Numbered from the stretch's first letter, positions 32,462 through 40,463 are shown. The stretch is 40,978 bases of DNA from Anaerolinea sp. (GCA_029975055.1 JARKPU010000053.1:1-40978), one strand, 5' to 3'. Translations and numbers: made by a program. The notes: generated from the letters alone by a model not told the origin.

Positions 32462-34199
32462 ATTCCTCCGCATTGTCTCGAACTGGTTCGGCGAGGCAAA
32501 ATCGGCCCCAGTGGATGCCGCCGCCGCAGATAAGCTCACCGGGGCCAACCCGGGCGGAGAGCATACCACCTCATCTGGGTTGCTCAAGATAAACTTCACC
32601 GGCCTGATCGAAAACCTCAACCCGTTTAAACGACGCATCGTGCAGCCGCGCCGCTCCAGGCTGCGCCGGGTGCTGAGGGTCCTGGCCGGGATGGTAGCAG
32701 GCCCGCGCGTGCTCTCCGCCGAGGAGCAGGCCGAGCTCAGGGAGCGTAAAGCCCGGCAGCTTCTCCGCCAGACTCTTGAGGCTGATGCAACGACCGCCAT
32801 GGCCTGGATGGTATCCTGCCTGGACCGGCTGGGCATCTGCTACGTACGCCGCAACTCAGATGGAGAAATTAAACGAATTCATCACGTGAGTTTCGACGAG
32901 GTGCGCATGGAGCCGGATGCGCTGCATTTTCACGTCAACATGCGCCGCCTGCCCTGGGGCGTGACGGTAAACCAGCTGGTGGATGATGACGTAACCCTCA
33001 ACAACCTGGCCGCAGCAGTCGGGCGGGCGGTGACAGTTTCGTTTACCCCAGAGGCGGGGATTTGGTATACCGTGGAGAGGGCATCTGGCCGAGGCGGAAT
33101 ACCGACCCACGTGGAGATCGCCAAACTGTGGGAGCTAATGCCTGAACACATGGATCCGCTCGCCTTCCCGGTCGGCCTGGCAGGCAACCAGCGCCGGATC
33201 TATGAATCGCTCTCCGACATGCCCCACGTCCTGGTGGGCGGCGCCACCCAGAGTGGTAAAACGAATTTTTTGAAAGCGATCGTCTGTACCCTCATTCGCC
33301 GCAATCCGGCGGAGAGGGTTCAGCTGGTGCTGGTTGATCTCAAGGGAGGTCTGGCGTTCCGGAGGTTCGCGCCCGTCCCCCACCTGCTCAAAAACGACAT
33401 TTTCTGCCCGACCGGCATAATTACCGACCGTGAACAGGTCCTGGCCATGCTGGAATGGCTCATCCAGTCGGGCGAGCAGCGCATGGGTGTGCTCTCTGAT
33501 GCCGGGAAGGAATCAATCGCCGCCTATAACCTCCGGCGCCGTAAAAACCGCATGCCCTACCTGGTGGTGGTTATCGATGAGCTCGCTGACCTGATGTACT
33601 CCGACAATCGCAAGGAGGCAGAAGCCCGCCTGGTCAACGTTGTTCAGCGGATGCGGGCGGTCGGCTATCATATCATTGTGGCTACCCAGGTGCCAAAAAG
33701 CGAAGTCATCACGGGCCTGATCAAGGGCAATCTGCCTTGCCGGTTCGCTTTTTCGGTTCCCAACCAGCATGCCTCACAAGCCATTCTCGATAACTCGTCC
33801 GCGGTTCGGCTGGGCGTCCCTGGCCGCTGCGTGATGCAGTTTAAATCGGAGTTCCAGGTCCAAACCCCGTTCATGCCCGATGCTCTGGTTGATCAGGTGA
33901 TCCATGAGGCTGTGACTGGAGAGACAGGGCCGATCAACACCGCCCATGATGTTACGCCCTTAGAGGTCCTCGAATGGGCCCTTCGCAACAACAGCGGTTG
34001 GCTCTCCAGGGATACGCTCTATGGGGCTTTCCGTGAGCGCGGCATCACCATAGCCGAGCTATCCGAATGGCTGGAGAGCTGGGAGGGGCAAGAGATTCTG
34101 GTCAACAACACTATGTACGAGGTTAAACCGGCAGCTGGCTCCAGAGGCCGCCGCCTGGTTGCAATCAACGATTCCACCAAAGACGAGGAGGGAAAGTAA
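32448..34199 (+). CDS. FtsK/SpoIIIE-family DNA translocase
   Basis: 583 residues. Walker A VGGATQSGKTNF is near residues 263-274 and Walker B YLVVVIDELADLMY near 369-382, followed by the family segment NVVQRMRAVGYHIIVATQVPKSEVITGLIKGNLPCRFAFSV and a C-terminal winged-helix-like part (SRDTLYGAFRERGITIAELSEWLES) resembling FtsK gamma. No membrane helix is seen. In plasmids and integrative elements such ATPases pump DNA during transfer. The ATG at 32448 lies inside the glycosyltransferase end; the upstream extension to 32334 is rejected. Confidence 0.9.
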   Translation: MQRTKFLRIVSNWFGEAKSAPVDAAAADKLTGANPGGEHTTSSGLLKINFTGLIENLNPFKRRIVQPRRSRLRRVLRVLAGMVAGPRVLSAEEQAELRERKARQLLRQTLEADATTAMAWMVSCLDRLGICYVRRNSDGEIKRIHHVSFDEVRMEPDALHFHVNMRRLPWGVTVNQLVDDDVTLNNLAAAVGRAVTVSFTPEAGIWYTVERASGRGGIPTHVEIAKLWELMPEHMDPLAFPVGLAGNQRRIYESLSDMPHVLVGGATQSGKTNFLKAIVCTLIRRNPAERVQLVLVDLKGGLAFRRFAPVPHLLKNDIFCPTGIITDREQVLAMLEWLIQSGEQRMGVLSDAGKESIAAYNLRRRKNRMPYLVVVIDELADLMYSDNRKEAEARLVNVVQRMRAVGYHIIVATQVPKSEVITGLIKGNLPCRFAFSVPNQHASQAILDNSSAVRLGVPGRCVMQFKSEFQVQTPFMPDALVDQVIHEAVTGETGPINTAHDVTPLEVLEWALRNNSGWLSRDTLYGAFRERGITIAELSEWLESWEGQEILVNNTMYEVKPAAGSRGRRLVAINDSTKDEEGK

Positions 34200-34201
34200 A
34201 A

Positions 34202-34414
34202 ATGTCATCTACGATTTGCGATTTGCCAGACGATGAGGCCAGGCGCATCGTGAAACACCTGCAAGGCATGATCCCGAGGATGAGCCACGCCAAGCTGATC
34301 AGCTACATCCTGGCGCTCAGCCTGGAAAATGCACGATTGGCCCGCGAGGTCAACCAGCACCGTAAAACGCTTGGCATCGAGCCTATGAAGCTTTATATCC
34401 CCGGAGAGCTGTAA
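34202..34414 (+). CDS. Hypothetical small helical protein
   Basis: 70 residues, largely helical with a coiled-coil-like stretch (ALSLENARLAREVNQHRKTLGIE). GGAGGG lies upstream of ATG 34202, two bases after the FtsK stop. A DNA- or protein-binding accessory to the translocase is possible but not shown. Confidence 0.62.
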   Translation: MSSTICDLPDDEARRIVKHLQGMIPRMSHAKLISYILALSLENARLAREVNQHRKTLGIEPMKLYIPGEL

Positions 34415-34512
34415 TGCAGGACCCAACCATGACCTTGTTAATTCGCCTATATCTGGAATGGCAAAAACGAAAAAAAGCCGCACCAAAACAGAGTGCCGAG
34501 AAAAAACGATGA
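34414..34512 (+). CDS. Very small basic protein, overlapping both neighbours
   Basis: 32 residues: a short hydrophobic N-terminal segment (MTLLIRLYLEW) followed by a Lys/Arg-rich tail (KRKKAAPK). The ATG shares a base with the upstream stop (TAATG), GGAGAG lies six bases before it, and its TGA overlaps the next ATG (ATGA). The exact stop-start coupling on both sides suggests a real gene or a translational relay. Confidence 0.45.
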   Translation: MQDPTMTLLIRLYLEWQKRKKAAPKQSAEKKR

Positions 34513-35111
34513 GCCGCATGGCATGGTTTATAACCGGTGTCCTTCTGGCCGCCATGGCCGTGGCAGCAGCTCCAGCCGTGGCCGGATCCCTGCCTGCGCC
34601 AGCGCTCAGGGTTTACCAGCTAACACCGGCGCCGGATGGTTGGGTGCCAACGCCAACCACGCCAGCGCCGGTTAGGCTGACGCCTGCCGCCAACCCGGTC
34701 ACCGCCGTTGGCGAGCTAGGCTGGCCAGGCGAGGTGCAGTGCTGGAACTGCGCGCCCTTTACCGCCCAGGTCCATCTTAGCCATTATGACCCGATGAGCG
34801 GCCCGGAGTCATGCTGGGATTATGACCAGGAGCAACGCTACTGCTACAGCCCAACCAAACCAGGCCTGGCATGGAAAGGGCTCTGGGGCATCGCTGCCGC
34901 CTGCCCGCCAGAGTGGCCGTATGGCACCTGGGTAGTGGTGCCTGAGGCAGGGGCGTATATCTGCCTGGACCGTGGCGGGTTGATCACCTGTGACCCTGAC
35001 ACACAGGTATGTAACGTTGATGTTTTGGGACCTGGCGGGGCCGCCTGGGATGGGCGCATCTACACCGCCACGCTCTGGGTGCCTCTGGACCCACCGCGAG
35101 GTAACCCATGA
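34509..35111 (+). CDS. Secreted protein with possible 3D-like double-psi barrel domain
   Basis: 200 residues. A signal peptide (WFITGVLLAAMAVAAAPAVAG) is followed by a Pro/Thr linker (PTPTTPAPVRLTP) and a Cys-containing domain. The C-terminal stretch GIAAACPPEWPYGTWVVVP ... YICLDRGGLI ... VDVLGPGG resembles 3D/RlpA-type barrels with GTxV and DxGG elements, found in peptidoglycan-active enzymes. Such proteins open the cell wall for transfer machines. The assignment is by motif only. ATG 34509 is preferred, giving a proper signal peptide. Confidence 0.6.
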   Translation: MSRMAWFITGVLLAAMAVAAAPAVAGSLPAPALRVYQLTPAPDGWVPTPTTPAPVRLTPAANPVTAVGELGWPGEVQCWNCAPFTAQVHLSHYDPMSGPESCWDYDQEQRYCYSPTKPGLAWKGLWGIAAACPPEWPYGTWVVVPEAGAYICLDRGGLITCDPDTQVCNVDVLGPGGAAWDGRIYTATLWVPLDPPRGNP

Positions 35112-35317
35112 GCTGCGCTTTTTTGCCGGGTGCCTACCTTTTCCTGGCCGCCGCCACAGCAACCGGCCTGGTCTATACGCTGATTTACCTGCTGGCCATC
35201 CTGGCCCGCTATTGGAGGCTCAACCGCCCCCCCGATGCGCCCGCCAGGCTGATGCGCCAGCTCGCGGATGATCTTTTGAGCAACGAGGATTCCAGCCATG
35301 ATCGACCTTCCCGCTAA
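35108..35317 (+). CDS. Hypothetical membrane protein
   Basis: 69 residues with one or two N-terminal membrane helices (AYLFLAAATATGLVYTLIYLLAILARYW) and a charged cytoplasmic tail. ATG overlaps the previous stop by 4 bases. Confidence 0.6.
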   Translation: MSCAFLPGAYLFLAAATATGLVYTLIYLLAILARYWRLNRPPDAPARLMRQLADDLLSNEDSSHDRPSR

Positions 35318-35543
35318 AACGACAATGCTCCTCATCCTGGAAGCGGTCCTAACCGGTCTGCTCTCCGGATTAGCTTTTATCATCCTCCGTCCGGTTGTTA
35401 TCCAGGATTATCTGGTGATGTGTATCGTCGGCGCCATCGCCGTGAAGGCGCTCATCGTTTTTGTCCTCTGGGATCTGGTCCTTAACTCCCTGGAGGAAGC
35501 CGTCATTTTAAAACGTCTGAGGGAGGTAACTCGTGTTTCGTAA
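35298..35543 (+). CDS. Hypothetical two-helix membrane protein
   Basis: 81 residues with two membrane helices (about 10-29 and 39-62) and a charged C-terminal helix. It overlaps the preceding gene by 20 bases; AACGAGGATT precedes the ATG as a weak ribosome site. Confidence 0.6.
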   Translation: MIDLPAKTTMLLILEAVLTGLLSGLAFIILRPVVIQDYLVMCIVGAIAVKALIVFVLWDLVLNSLEEAVILKRLREVTRVS

Positions 35544-35802
35544 AACCATGTTTTACCGCCGGTTTATCCTGCCGGTCCTTGTGGATCTGCTGAAACTGTT
35601 GCTCTGGATTATGGAGCCTGTCCTGCCGGATGCCATGATCGATGATGCCGAGGAGCTCATCGCGTTGCAGCATGGTCCGGAACTGCGAATGCCGGTTCGC
35701 ATCCAGCGCATAGCCCGTAAACTGTCATCCGAGCGTAGGCAGCAGCTCTATGACGCTGCTGCTGCCCTCCTGGAGGCTCAAGAAAATGAAACAGGGGAGT
35801 AA
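35533..35802 (+). CDS. Hypothetical membrane-associated protein
   Basis: 89 residues. A hydrophobic segment near the start (FILPVLVDLLKLLLWIMEPVL) is followed by a soluble helical part. The start is GTG 35533 with GGAGG 7 bases upstream, overlapping the preceding stop by 11 bases. Confidence 0.6.
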   Translation: MFRKTMFYRRFILPVLVDLLKLLLWIMEPVLPDAMIDDAEELIALQHGPELRMPVRIQRIARKLSSERRQQLYDAAAALLEAQENETGE

Positions 35803-35959
35803 GCGCCGCCCAGGCGACCCACCCGGCGAGCCATGCCTGCGATGCTCTACGCCCACCTGGTACGTCTGGCATGACCGGCCAGGTCAATGCCCCAAGGAGC
35901 ACAACCACGACAACCGCGACAACCGTAGTACCGTAGTAGGCTACTACGGTACTACATAA
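35786..35959 (+). CDS. Small Cys/His-containing protein
   Basis: 57 residues: basic start (KQGSKRRPG), then CLRC and a later Cys-Pro plus His residues (CPKEHNH), a possible zinc knuckle. GGAGG precedes ATG 35786, inside the end of the previous gene. Its last 20 codons coincide with a run of DNA repeats. Last gene of the plus-strand block. Confidence 0.5.
   Translation: MKQGSKRRPGDPPGEPCLRCSTPTWYVWHDRPGQCPKEHNHDNRDNRSTVVGYYGTT
35901..35955. repeat. Direct repeats and perfect inverted repeat at the end of the plus-strand block
   Basis: Three 9-base copies (ACAACCACG, ACAACCGCG, ACAACCGTA) are followed by a perfect inverted repeat with 15-base arms GTAGTACCGTAGTAG (35925-35939) and its complement (35941-35955) around one base. 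It overlaps the coding end of the small Cys/His gene and sits just before a terminator. It could be a protein binding site or part of a tandem hairpin. Confidence 0.75.
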
Positions 35960-35989
35960 AAAAAAGAGCGATCACTCGCTCTTTTTTTT
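35958..35989. terminator. Bidirectional terminator
   Basis: Eight A, GAGCGA, loop TCAC, TCGCTC, eight T: a perfect 14-base-arm hairpin that serves both the plus-strand block and the minus-strand HTH gene, whose stop codon lies in its loop. Confidence 0.9.
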
Positions 35990-36172
35990 CTTAGGCCTTC
36001 CGGCGGAACTCCGCCGCACACCTGCGAGGTCATCTCGCCGGATGAGGATGACCCTTTCGGAGAGCCTTTTTGCAGGAAGCCCCCCTCGCTGGATGAGCCG
36101 CCGAACTCCAGAGCTGGTCATGCCAAGGAGATCGGCAGCTTGGGCGGTAGTTAAAAAGACGGGAGCAGCGCC
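35972..36172 (-). CDS. Excisionase-like HTH open frame without a normal start codon
   Basis: About 66 codons are open. The product PVFLTTAQAADLLGMTSSGVRRLIQRGGLP ... VILIRRDDLAG reads as a typical excisionase/MerR-like HTH, ending in GRPKKKK. No ATG, GTG or TTG occurs before the HTH; the first ATG (36121) would cut it in half. The frame overlaps the end of the upstream gene in the -1 frame, at TCT TTT TAA. Either the domain is made by -1 frameshifting at that T-run, giving a fusion with the upstream 86-residue protein, or by a non-standard start, or it is a decayed gene. Confidence 0.55.
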   Translation of the reverse strand, partial: GAAPVFLTTAQAADLLGMTSSGVRRLIQRGGLPAKRLSERVILIRRDDLAGVRRSSAGRPKKKKSE

Positions 36173-36411
36173 TCAATGGCGGTTGCCAACTGCTCATCTG
36201 TCAAATCGCTCGCCTGATAACCGCCGCCAAGAAAATCCCCACTAAAGGCAATGGTATCCTCCACCTCGCGACTCCCGGTATATGACCTGTCCGAGAGATA
36301 CGCTCCAGGAATTGCGTCAAATCCCTCTTTGATCCTGACAATGACAGCACCACCCATCCAGTTTTCCGCATTGCGAAGCGCTTTTAAGTAAGCCGATTTT
36401 TTGTCCATCAT
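36151..36411 (-). CDS. Hypothetical protein upstream of the HTH frame
   Basis: 86 residues, soluble and acidic at the C-terminus (TDEQLATAIEALLPSF), no recognised family. GGAG lies 4 bases before ATG 36411 and 7 before ATG 36408. It is expressed from a promoter carrying an internal operator and ends in a T-run followed by TAA, the point at which a -1 shift would join it to the HTH frame. Confidence 0.68.
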   Translation of the reverse strand: MMDKKSAYLKALRNAENWMGGAVIVRIKEGFDAIPGAYLSDRSYTGSREVEDTIAFSGDFLGGGYQASDLTDEQLATAIEALLPSF

Positions 36412-36441
36412 GTTTCTCCTTTTGTTTTATTTGTTATAATA

Positions 36442-36470
36442 ATAATATCACGATAACGTGATATTGTCAA
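36442..36470 (-). promoter_or_regulatory. Promoter with internal operator for the 86-residue gene and HTH frame
   Basis: On the minus strand TTGACA (36470-36465), 17 bases, TATTAT (36447-36442). The spacer holds a perfect inverted repeat AATATCACG-ATAA-CGTGATATT (36444-36465), so a repressor bound there would block RNA polymerase. The promoter is about 30 bases upstream of the start codon. Confidence 0.82.
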
Positions 36471-36525
36471 TAGGCAAATCACTTTTTATCAAAATTGCTT
36501 CCGATAATTTTTTATTATCAAAAGC

Positions 36526-36561
36526 AAAACACCCCAAAAAAGCGTTTTGGGGTGTTTTTTT
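36526..36561. terminator. Bidirectional terminator
   Basis: Arms AAAACACCCCAAAA / TTTTGGGGTGTTTT around a 5-base loop, with T-runs available on both strands. It closes the minus-strand surface cassette and isolates the regulatory region. An overlapping small minus-strand frame (36448-36657) runs through it and is not counted as a gene. Confidence 0.85.
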
Positions 36562-36696
36562 GCGAATTGTTGATGATTTATGACCTTGCAGGCGCCTTAA
36601 CAAATCCTCTATGTGTAAAGCGATTTTACTCACCGTCCCAACCGGCCCGGAAAACACGCCCGGAAACTGCGCCAGCCGTTTTTATCCTGGGCCATT

Positions 36697-37341
36697 CTAC
36701 GGAGCCGGGTACACCTCCAGGGTTGGTGTTTCGGTTGCGGTCACCGTTGGCGTGGGCGTTGCCGTTGCGGTCTGGGTCGGGGTGCTGGTCACCTCTACGG
36801 TGATGTACACAATCCAGGGGGTATAGGTCGGCTGGGCCGTGTAGGTAGGCATCGGCGTGGAGGTCACCACGCGGGTGACCTCCCTCTCTATGATGCGCTC
36901 CACCAGCTGGGTGACCTTCACGCCGTTGCAATTGCAGGCCGGGCAGGACCCTTGCACCACACGGGTTACCTCCACGGCCTGGCATGTTGGCCTGCTCAGG
37001 CTGAGGGTCGGCTGGAGCGTGGCATCTCGCCGGAGATTCGCCAGGCCGCGCCCGGTGCCTTGCACGTTGTCAAATGCGCCCTCCAGGATGCCCGTTGCGG
37101 TCACCGTAGGGGTTGGGGTGACGGTTGGGGTTTGCGTGGCGGTCGGGCTGACCATGGCCGTAGCCGTCGCAGACATAGCCGCCGCTTTTTTGGCCTGGGT
37201 TCCACTGGCGATTTTCAACCCCAACACAACCGCCAGGCCCAGCCCAGAGAGAATGATGAGCCACGGCAGACCGCGCCGCCTGTAATGGATCGGATCATCG
37301 AGCGGGTTGGAGCCCGCCTCAACCAGTTTCATGCGTGGCAT
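36697..37341 (-). CDS. Single-pass membrane protein with Thr/Pro-rich outer part
   Basis: 214 residues. A basic N-terminus is followed by one membrane helix (GLPWLIILSGLGLAVVLGLKI, about 24-44), then a long Thr/Pro repeat (TATQTPTVTPTPTVTATG), a Cys-containing block (CPACNCNG) and repeated EVTRVV strands ending in another TPT linker. The topology is N-in, C-out. EVTRVV and TPT repeats are frequent in exported Chloroflexota proteins. Function unknown; last gene of the surface cassette. Confidence 0.75.
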   Translation of the reverse strand: MPRMKLVEAGSNPLDDPIHYRRRGLPWLIILSGLGLAVVLGLKIASGTQAKKAAAMSATATAMVSPTATQTPTVTPTPTVTATGILEGAFDNVQGTGRGLANLRRDATLQPTLSLSRPTCQAVEVTRVVQGSCPACNCNGVKVTQLVERIIEREVTRVVTSTPMPTYTAQPTYTPWIVYITVEVTSTPTQTATATPTPTVTATETPTLEVYPAP

Positions 37342-37344
37342 GGT

Positions 37345-37644
37345 TTAACCTATCACAGGTATCAGGCTCTTGATGAACAGATAGATCCTCAGGATCATAT
37401 CCAACATGAAGGCCAGCAGGCTCAAGCCGATTGCAATTGCCACCAGCGTGAGATCAAACATCCCGAAGGTGGCGTACGCCAGCTCGAGTGTCACATAAGC
37501 GCCCTGGCCCATGGTGTTTGCCAACCCGAGCGCCTGGTGCATGCCGGTGGTGCCGCCAAAGAGGGGCACCACCAGGACGCGCACTATCCAGCTCAGGGCG
37601 CCCAGGAGCATATCCCAGAGGTTTAATGCCGCATAGATGCTCAA
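37345..37644 (-). CDS. Hypothetical three-helix membrane protein
   Basis: 99 residues with three membrane helices (about 9-29, 45-60 and 67-92). The start is TTG 37644, overlapping the TGA of the large surface protein (TTGA), so translation is coupled. No family recognised. Confidence 0.7.
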   Translation of the reverse strand: MSIYAALNLWDMLLGALSWIVRVLVVPLFGGTTGMHQALGLANTMGQGAYVTLELAYATFGMFDLTLVAIAIGLSLLAFMLDMILRIYLFIKSLIPVIG

Positions 37645-40445
37645 GATTTTCTACTCTCTTTCTGCGCCGGGGCGGGGGTTCTGACCGCGGCGCCAAAGGT
37701 GCGAGCTCTAAAGATGACCAATAGAAATCCGCGGATAATGGCGCCGATCGCCGCCAGGTTGAGGCCGAACTGAACCCATGGCAGGTAACCAATCTCCCGC
37801 AGTTTGCTCAGCGCGTAACAAGAGCCCTGGGCGAGACGCTGAGAGAGCAGGCTGCTCAACTTGGTGGAACAGTAGGCCGTGTAACCGGATGGAACGCCGC
37901 CCTGCGGGCGAAAATCAAAGCCGGGGCTTGCGCCGGTCCATGGGTCGGTGCCGGTGCCCTTTAGGACCTTATTAACGCTGGGGCTGATCGCATCATGGAC
38001 GCCCTCCGCGCCGGTCTTATACCAGTCATAGGATGCGACCTGGGTGCGCAAATCCACAACCCCTTCAACCACCTCGGCAACCGACCCGAACGGCTCATAC
38101 TCGGTGAGTTTGCGCGGGATAGCCACTGCCGTGGCGTTTTGGGCGGATCCCCAGCAGAAGAATTTTTTGACCTCGCACGTTTCGTAATCTAACCAATGAG
38201 CAATATTGACGTTGCCAGGCCGCAAACACTCATACTCGCAGCTGACCGAGTTACCCCAGCAGGATGGATCATCCGGGTTGTCCATGCACACCTGCAACGC
38301 AGAACAGCCTGGATCATCCGGGTGAGAGCCGCAATAGTCGAGGTCCCAGCACTTTGGATCTGCCATACCCTCACGGCTCATGCAATAGAGCCAGTCGCAC
38401 TCCAGCGGATGGGTGAGGCACCACAGGCCAGGTGGCGGCATCGGATACGGCTCGCCGCCCGGGCCGAACTCCCAGCCGGTTGGGGTGCCGGTTACGGTAA
38501 TGCGTATGACCGGCCCCTCCTGTATGGGCGGCAGCCCTTCGGTTGGCAGCGGCACCGGTGTGTTGGTCGGCGCTCCGGGGGTGTTAGGCACCGGGGTGTA
38601 CGTGCTCTGCGGGGTGCCGTAGGGGGTGCGGGTCGGGCCAATGGTGGCGGTCGGAAAGGCCGTGAGGGTCTGCCAGTAACGCGTTAACTGCAACCCTGCC
38701 GTCTCCGTCATCATATTCGGGGTAAGGCTCGGAGCGATAGTGCGCGTGGCGCCGGGCGTGCGCGTGGCCTGGCCGGTTTTGGAGGGCGTGAGGGTTGGGC
38801 CGGGCGTAGGCGTAACGGTGCTGGTCCAGGCATGAGGGGTGCCGGTCGGCTGCTCTGACGGATAACCCTGAGGGGTGGTCGTGAGATACTCGGGCGTGGC
38901 AGTAGGCTCAACCTGGATATCGCACTCATCGGTTAGCGGAGCCTCGGATATGGCGGTGTCGTCCCACTCAACGATGTAACCATCCGGCGAGGCCAGCCAC
39001 AGGCGATACTCGCCAGCGGGCACGTTCGGGATCTTGTTCTTCGCCGTCTTCCAGTTGGCATCGGCAGCCCGCTCATTGAGCAAGACATAGATGGGCGCCG
39101 CATCGTTTTGCGAGCTGATGTACGCGTATGCGGTGCCATAGGTGCCGTAGGTCGGCCCGCCAAACAGGTGGTAATCGCCGCGATAGGAGATTTTCCAGTA
39201 AAGGTCTCCACCGGGCCAGATGAAATCCTGGTTGATGCTCGGAGAGCCCCAATCGGTGGCCTGGTAGGCATCACCGCACTTTGGCGCCCCGTTGAAGAGC
39301 GCCGCCGAAAAGTTGTAGATCGGTATCAGACAATCCAGCGGGCCTGCGGTGTCTTCTGCCCGCCACGGGCAAGCGTTATAGTTATAGCGCTCCCAAACAG
39401 TTTCTTTTGCCTGCTTGGGCACGTAACAATCGCCGTTCGGAACGGCATCGCACCACCAGCCCGGGTAGTTGGTGTATGGCTGGCCGTGATACCAGTACTC
39501 GTTTTCGCCCCAGATGAGCTCGAAGCTCCAGTCCTCGAGGAGGTTGCGGCGCAAATGATCAGATGGGGCATCATACCCATCCACCTTGAGCAATGAGCTA
39601 TCAATCGCCACGGGCAAACCTTCATGCCCGTTTGCCGTCCTGATGCCGAACCGAATCTCCAGCAAATTGCCGCTGGGGCCATTGGAGGCTGTAATCGTGA
39701 CGGTTAACGTTTCGGCATTGCAGGTCACTGACTCGCCGCCACCGCCATAAGTCACAACCACCTCCGGGCACCCATACGCGGAGCTATAATCAAAATTAAT
39801 TGGGACTGATGGACTGGAAAACTCAAAAATGAACGTATGAGGCCCGGCAGACAGGCCGGAGAACGAATACACAAAGTAAAATCCATTCCAATTTTCGTTG
39901 AGGGTGGCGGATATTCGCCCGGATGACAATCCGGTGCGGGTGTAGGAAAACGGCCCCTCCCAGCCGGTGCCTTTCAGGCCATTAATCTCAAGGGTATATA
40001 CAGGCCTTGGGATTGTTGTTGCCGTTGCGGGTGACGTTATGGACGGGGTTGGTGACGGTGTAGCGGTGCCGACGCCCTCAGGGCAAAGATAGGCGCTGGT
40101 TAACCCTGTCGAATTGTCCTCGCTGAGAAACAGGATCCTGGTGGTATGCACGTTGATGGTATTGGTGACCGATCCGGATACACTGTGTGTCGCGTATTGT
40201 TGGCTGGCATCAATGTATACGGTGATGTTCCCGGTGCCCAAAACACCATAGGTATAACCGTAGAAGTCGCCGCTTAGCCATGCATCGGAAGCACCTCCAG
40301 GAAACTTAAACCTCATGCGGGTGGCAATCATCTCATACGAGGTTGAGTAGATGCAACTGGCCTGAGCTTGAGCCAGCTTGCCAGGAACGAGGAGCCCGGC
40401 CAACAAAAGCAGGCTAAGCAGGTTTAAAAATCTTCTTATTTTCAT
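37641..40445 (-). CDS. Large secreted Cys- and Thr/Pro-rich protein with C-terminal membrane anchor
   Basis: 934 residues. A signal peptide (FLNLLSLLLLAGLLVPGKLAQA) precedes beta-rich domains separated by TPTPS-type linkers. Around residue 300 NLLEDWSFEL resembles the start of jelly-roll carbohydrate-binding modules. A long Thr/Pro stretch (about 515-640) is followed by a Cys-rich segment with repeated acidic-Pro-Cys motifs (DDPGCS, DDPSCW). The C-terminus has one membrane helix (VQFGLNLAAIGAIIRGFLLVIF) and a basic tail. AAGGAG precedes ATG 40445. The layout (signal, modules, flexible linkers, terminal anchor) fits an adhesin, a phage pIII-like tip protein or a stalk protein. No family recognised. 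Confidence 0.85.
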   Translation of the reverse strand: MKIRRFLNLLSLLLLAGLLVPGKLAQAQASCIYSTSYEMIATRMRFKFPGGASDAWLSGDFYGYTYGVLGTGNITVYIDASQQYATHSVSGSVTNTINVHTTRILFLSEDNSTGLTSAYLCPEGVGTATPSPTPSITSPATATTIPRPVYTLEINGLKGTGWEGPFSYTRTGLSSGRISATLNENWNGFYFVYSFSGLSAGPHTFIFEFSSPSVPINFDYSSAYGCPEVVVTYGGGGESVTCNAETLTVTITASNGPSGNLLEIRFGIRTANGHEGLPVAIDSSLLKVDGYDAPSDHLRRNLLEDWSFELIWGENEYWYHGQPYTNYPGWWCDAVPNGDCYVPKQAKETVWERYNYNACPWRAEDTAGPLDCLIPIYNFSAALFNGAPKCGDAYQATDWGSPSINQDFIWPGGDLYWKISYRGDYHLFGGPTYGTYGTAYAYISSQNDAAPIYVLLNERAADANWKTAKNKIPNVPAGEYRLWLASPDGYIVEWDDTAISEAPLTDECDIQVEPTATPEYLTTTPQGYPSEQPTGTPHAWTSTVTPTPGPTLTPSKTGQATRTPGATRTIAPSLTPNMMTETAGLQLTRYWQTLTAFPTATIGPTRTPYGTPQSTYTPVPNTPGAPTNTPVPLPTEGLPPIQEGPVIRITVTGTPTGWEFGPGGEPYPMPPPGLWCLTHPLECDWLYCMSREGMADPKCWDLDYCGSHPDDPGCSALQVCMDNPDDPSCWGNSVSCEYECLRPGNVNIAHWLDYETCEVKKFFCWGSAQNATAVAIPRKLTEYEPFGSVAEVVEGVVDLRTQVASYDWYKTGAEGVHDAISPSVNKVLKGTGTDPWTGASPGFDFRPQGGVPSGYTAYCSTKLSSLLSQRLAQGSCYALSKLREIGYLPWVQFGLNLAAIGAIIRGFLLVIFRARTFGAAVRTPAPAQKESRKS

Positions 40446-40463
40446 GGGCTCCTTAGAATAGTC

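Noticed and set aside
36448..36657. 69-codon minus-strand frame over the terminator region
   Set aside because: It reads through a strong bidirectional terminator and the promoter/operator, and has no ribosome site.
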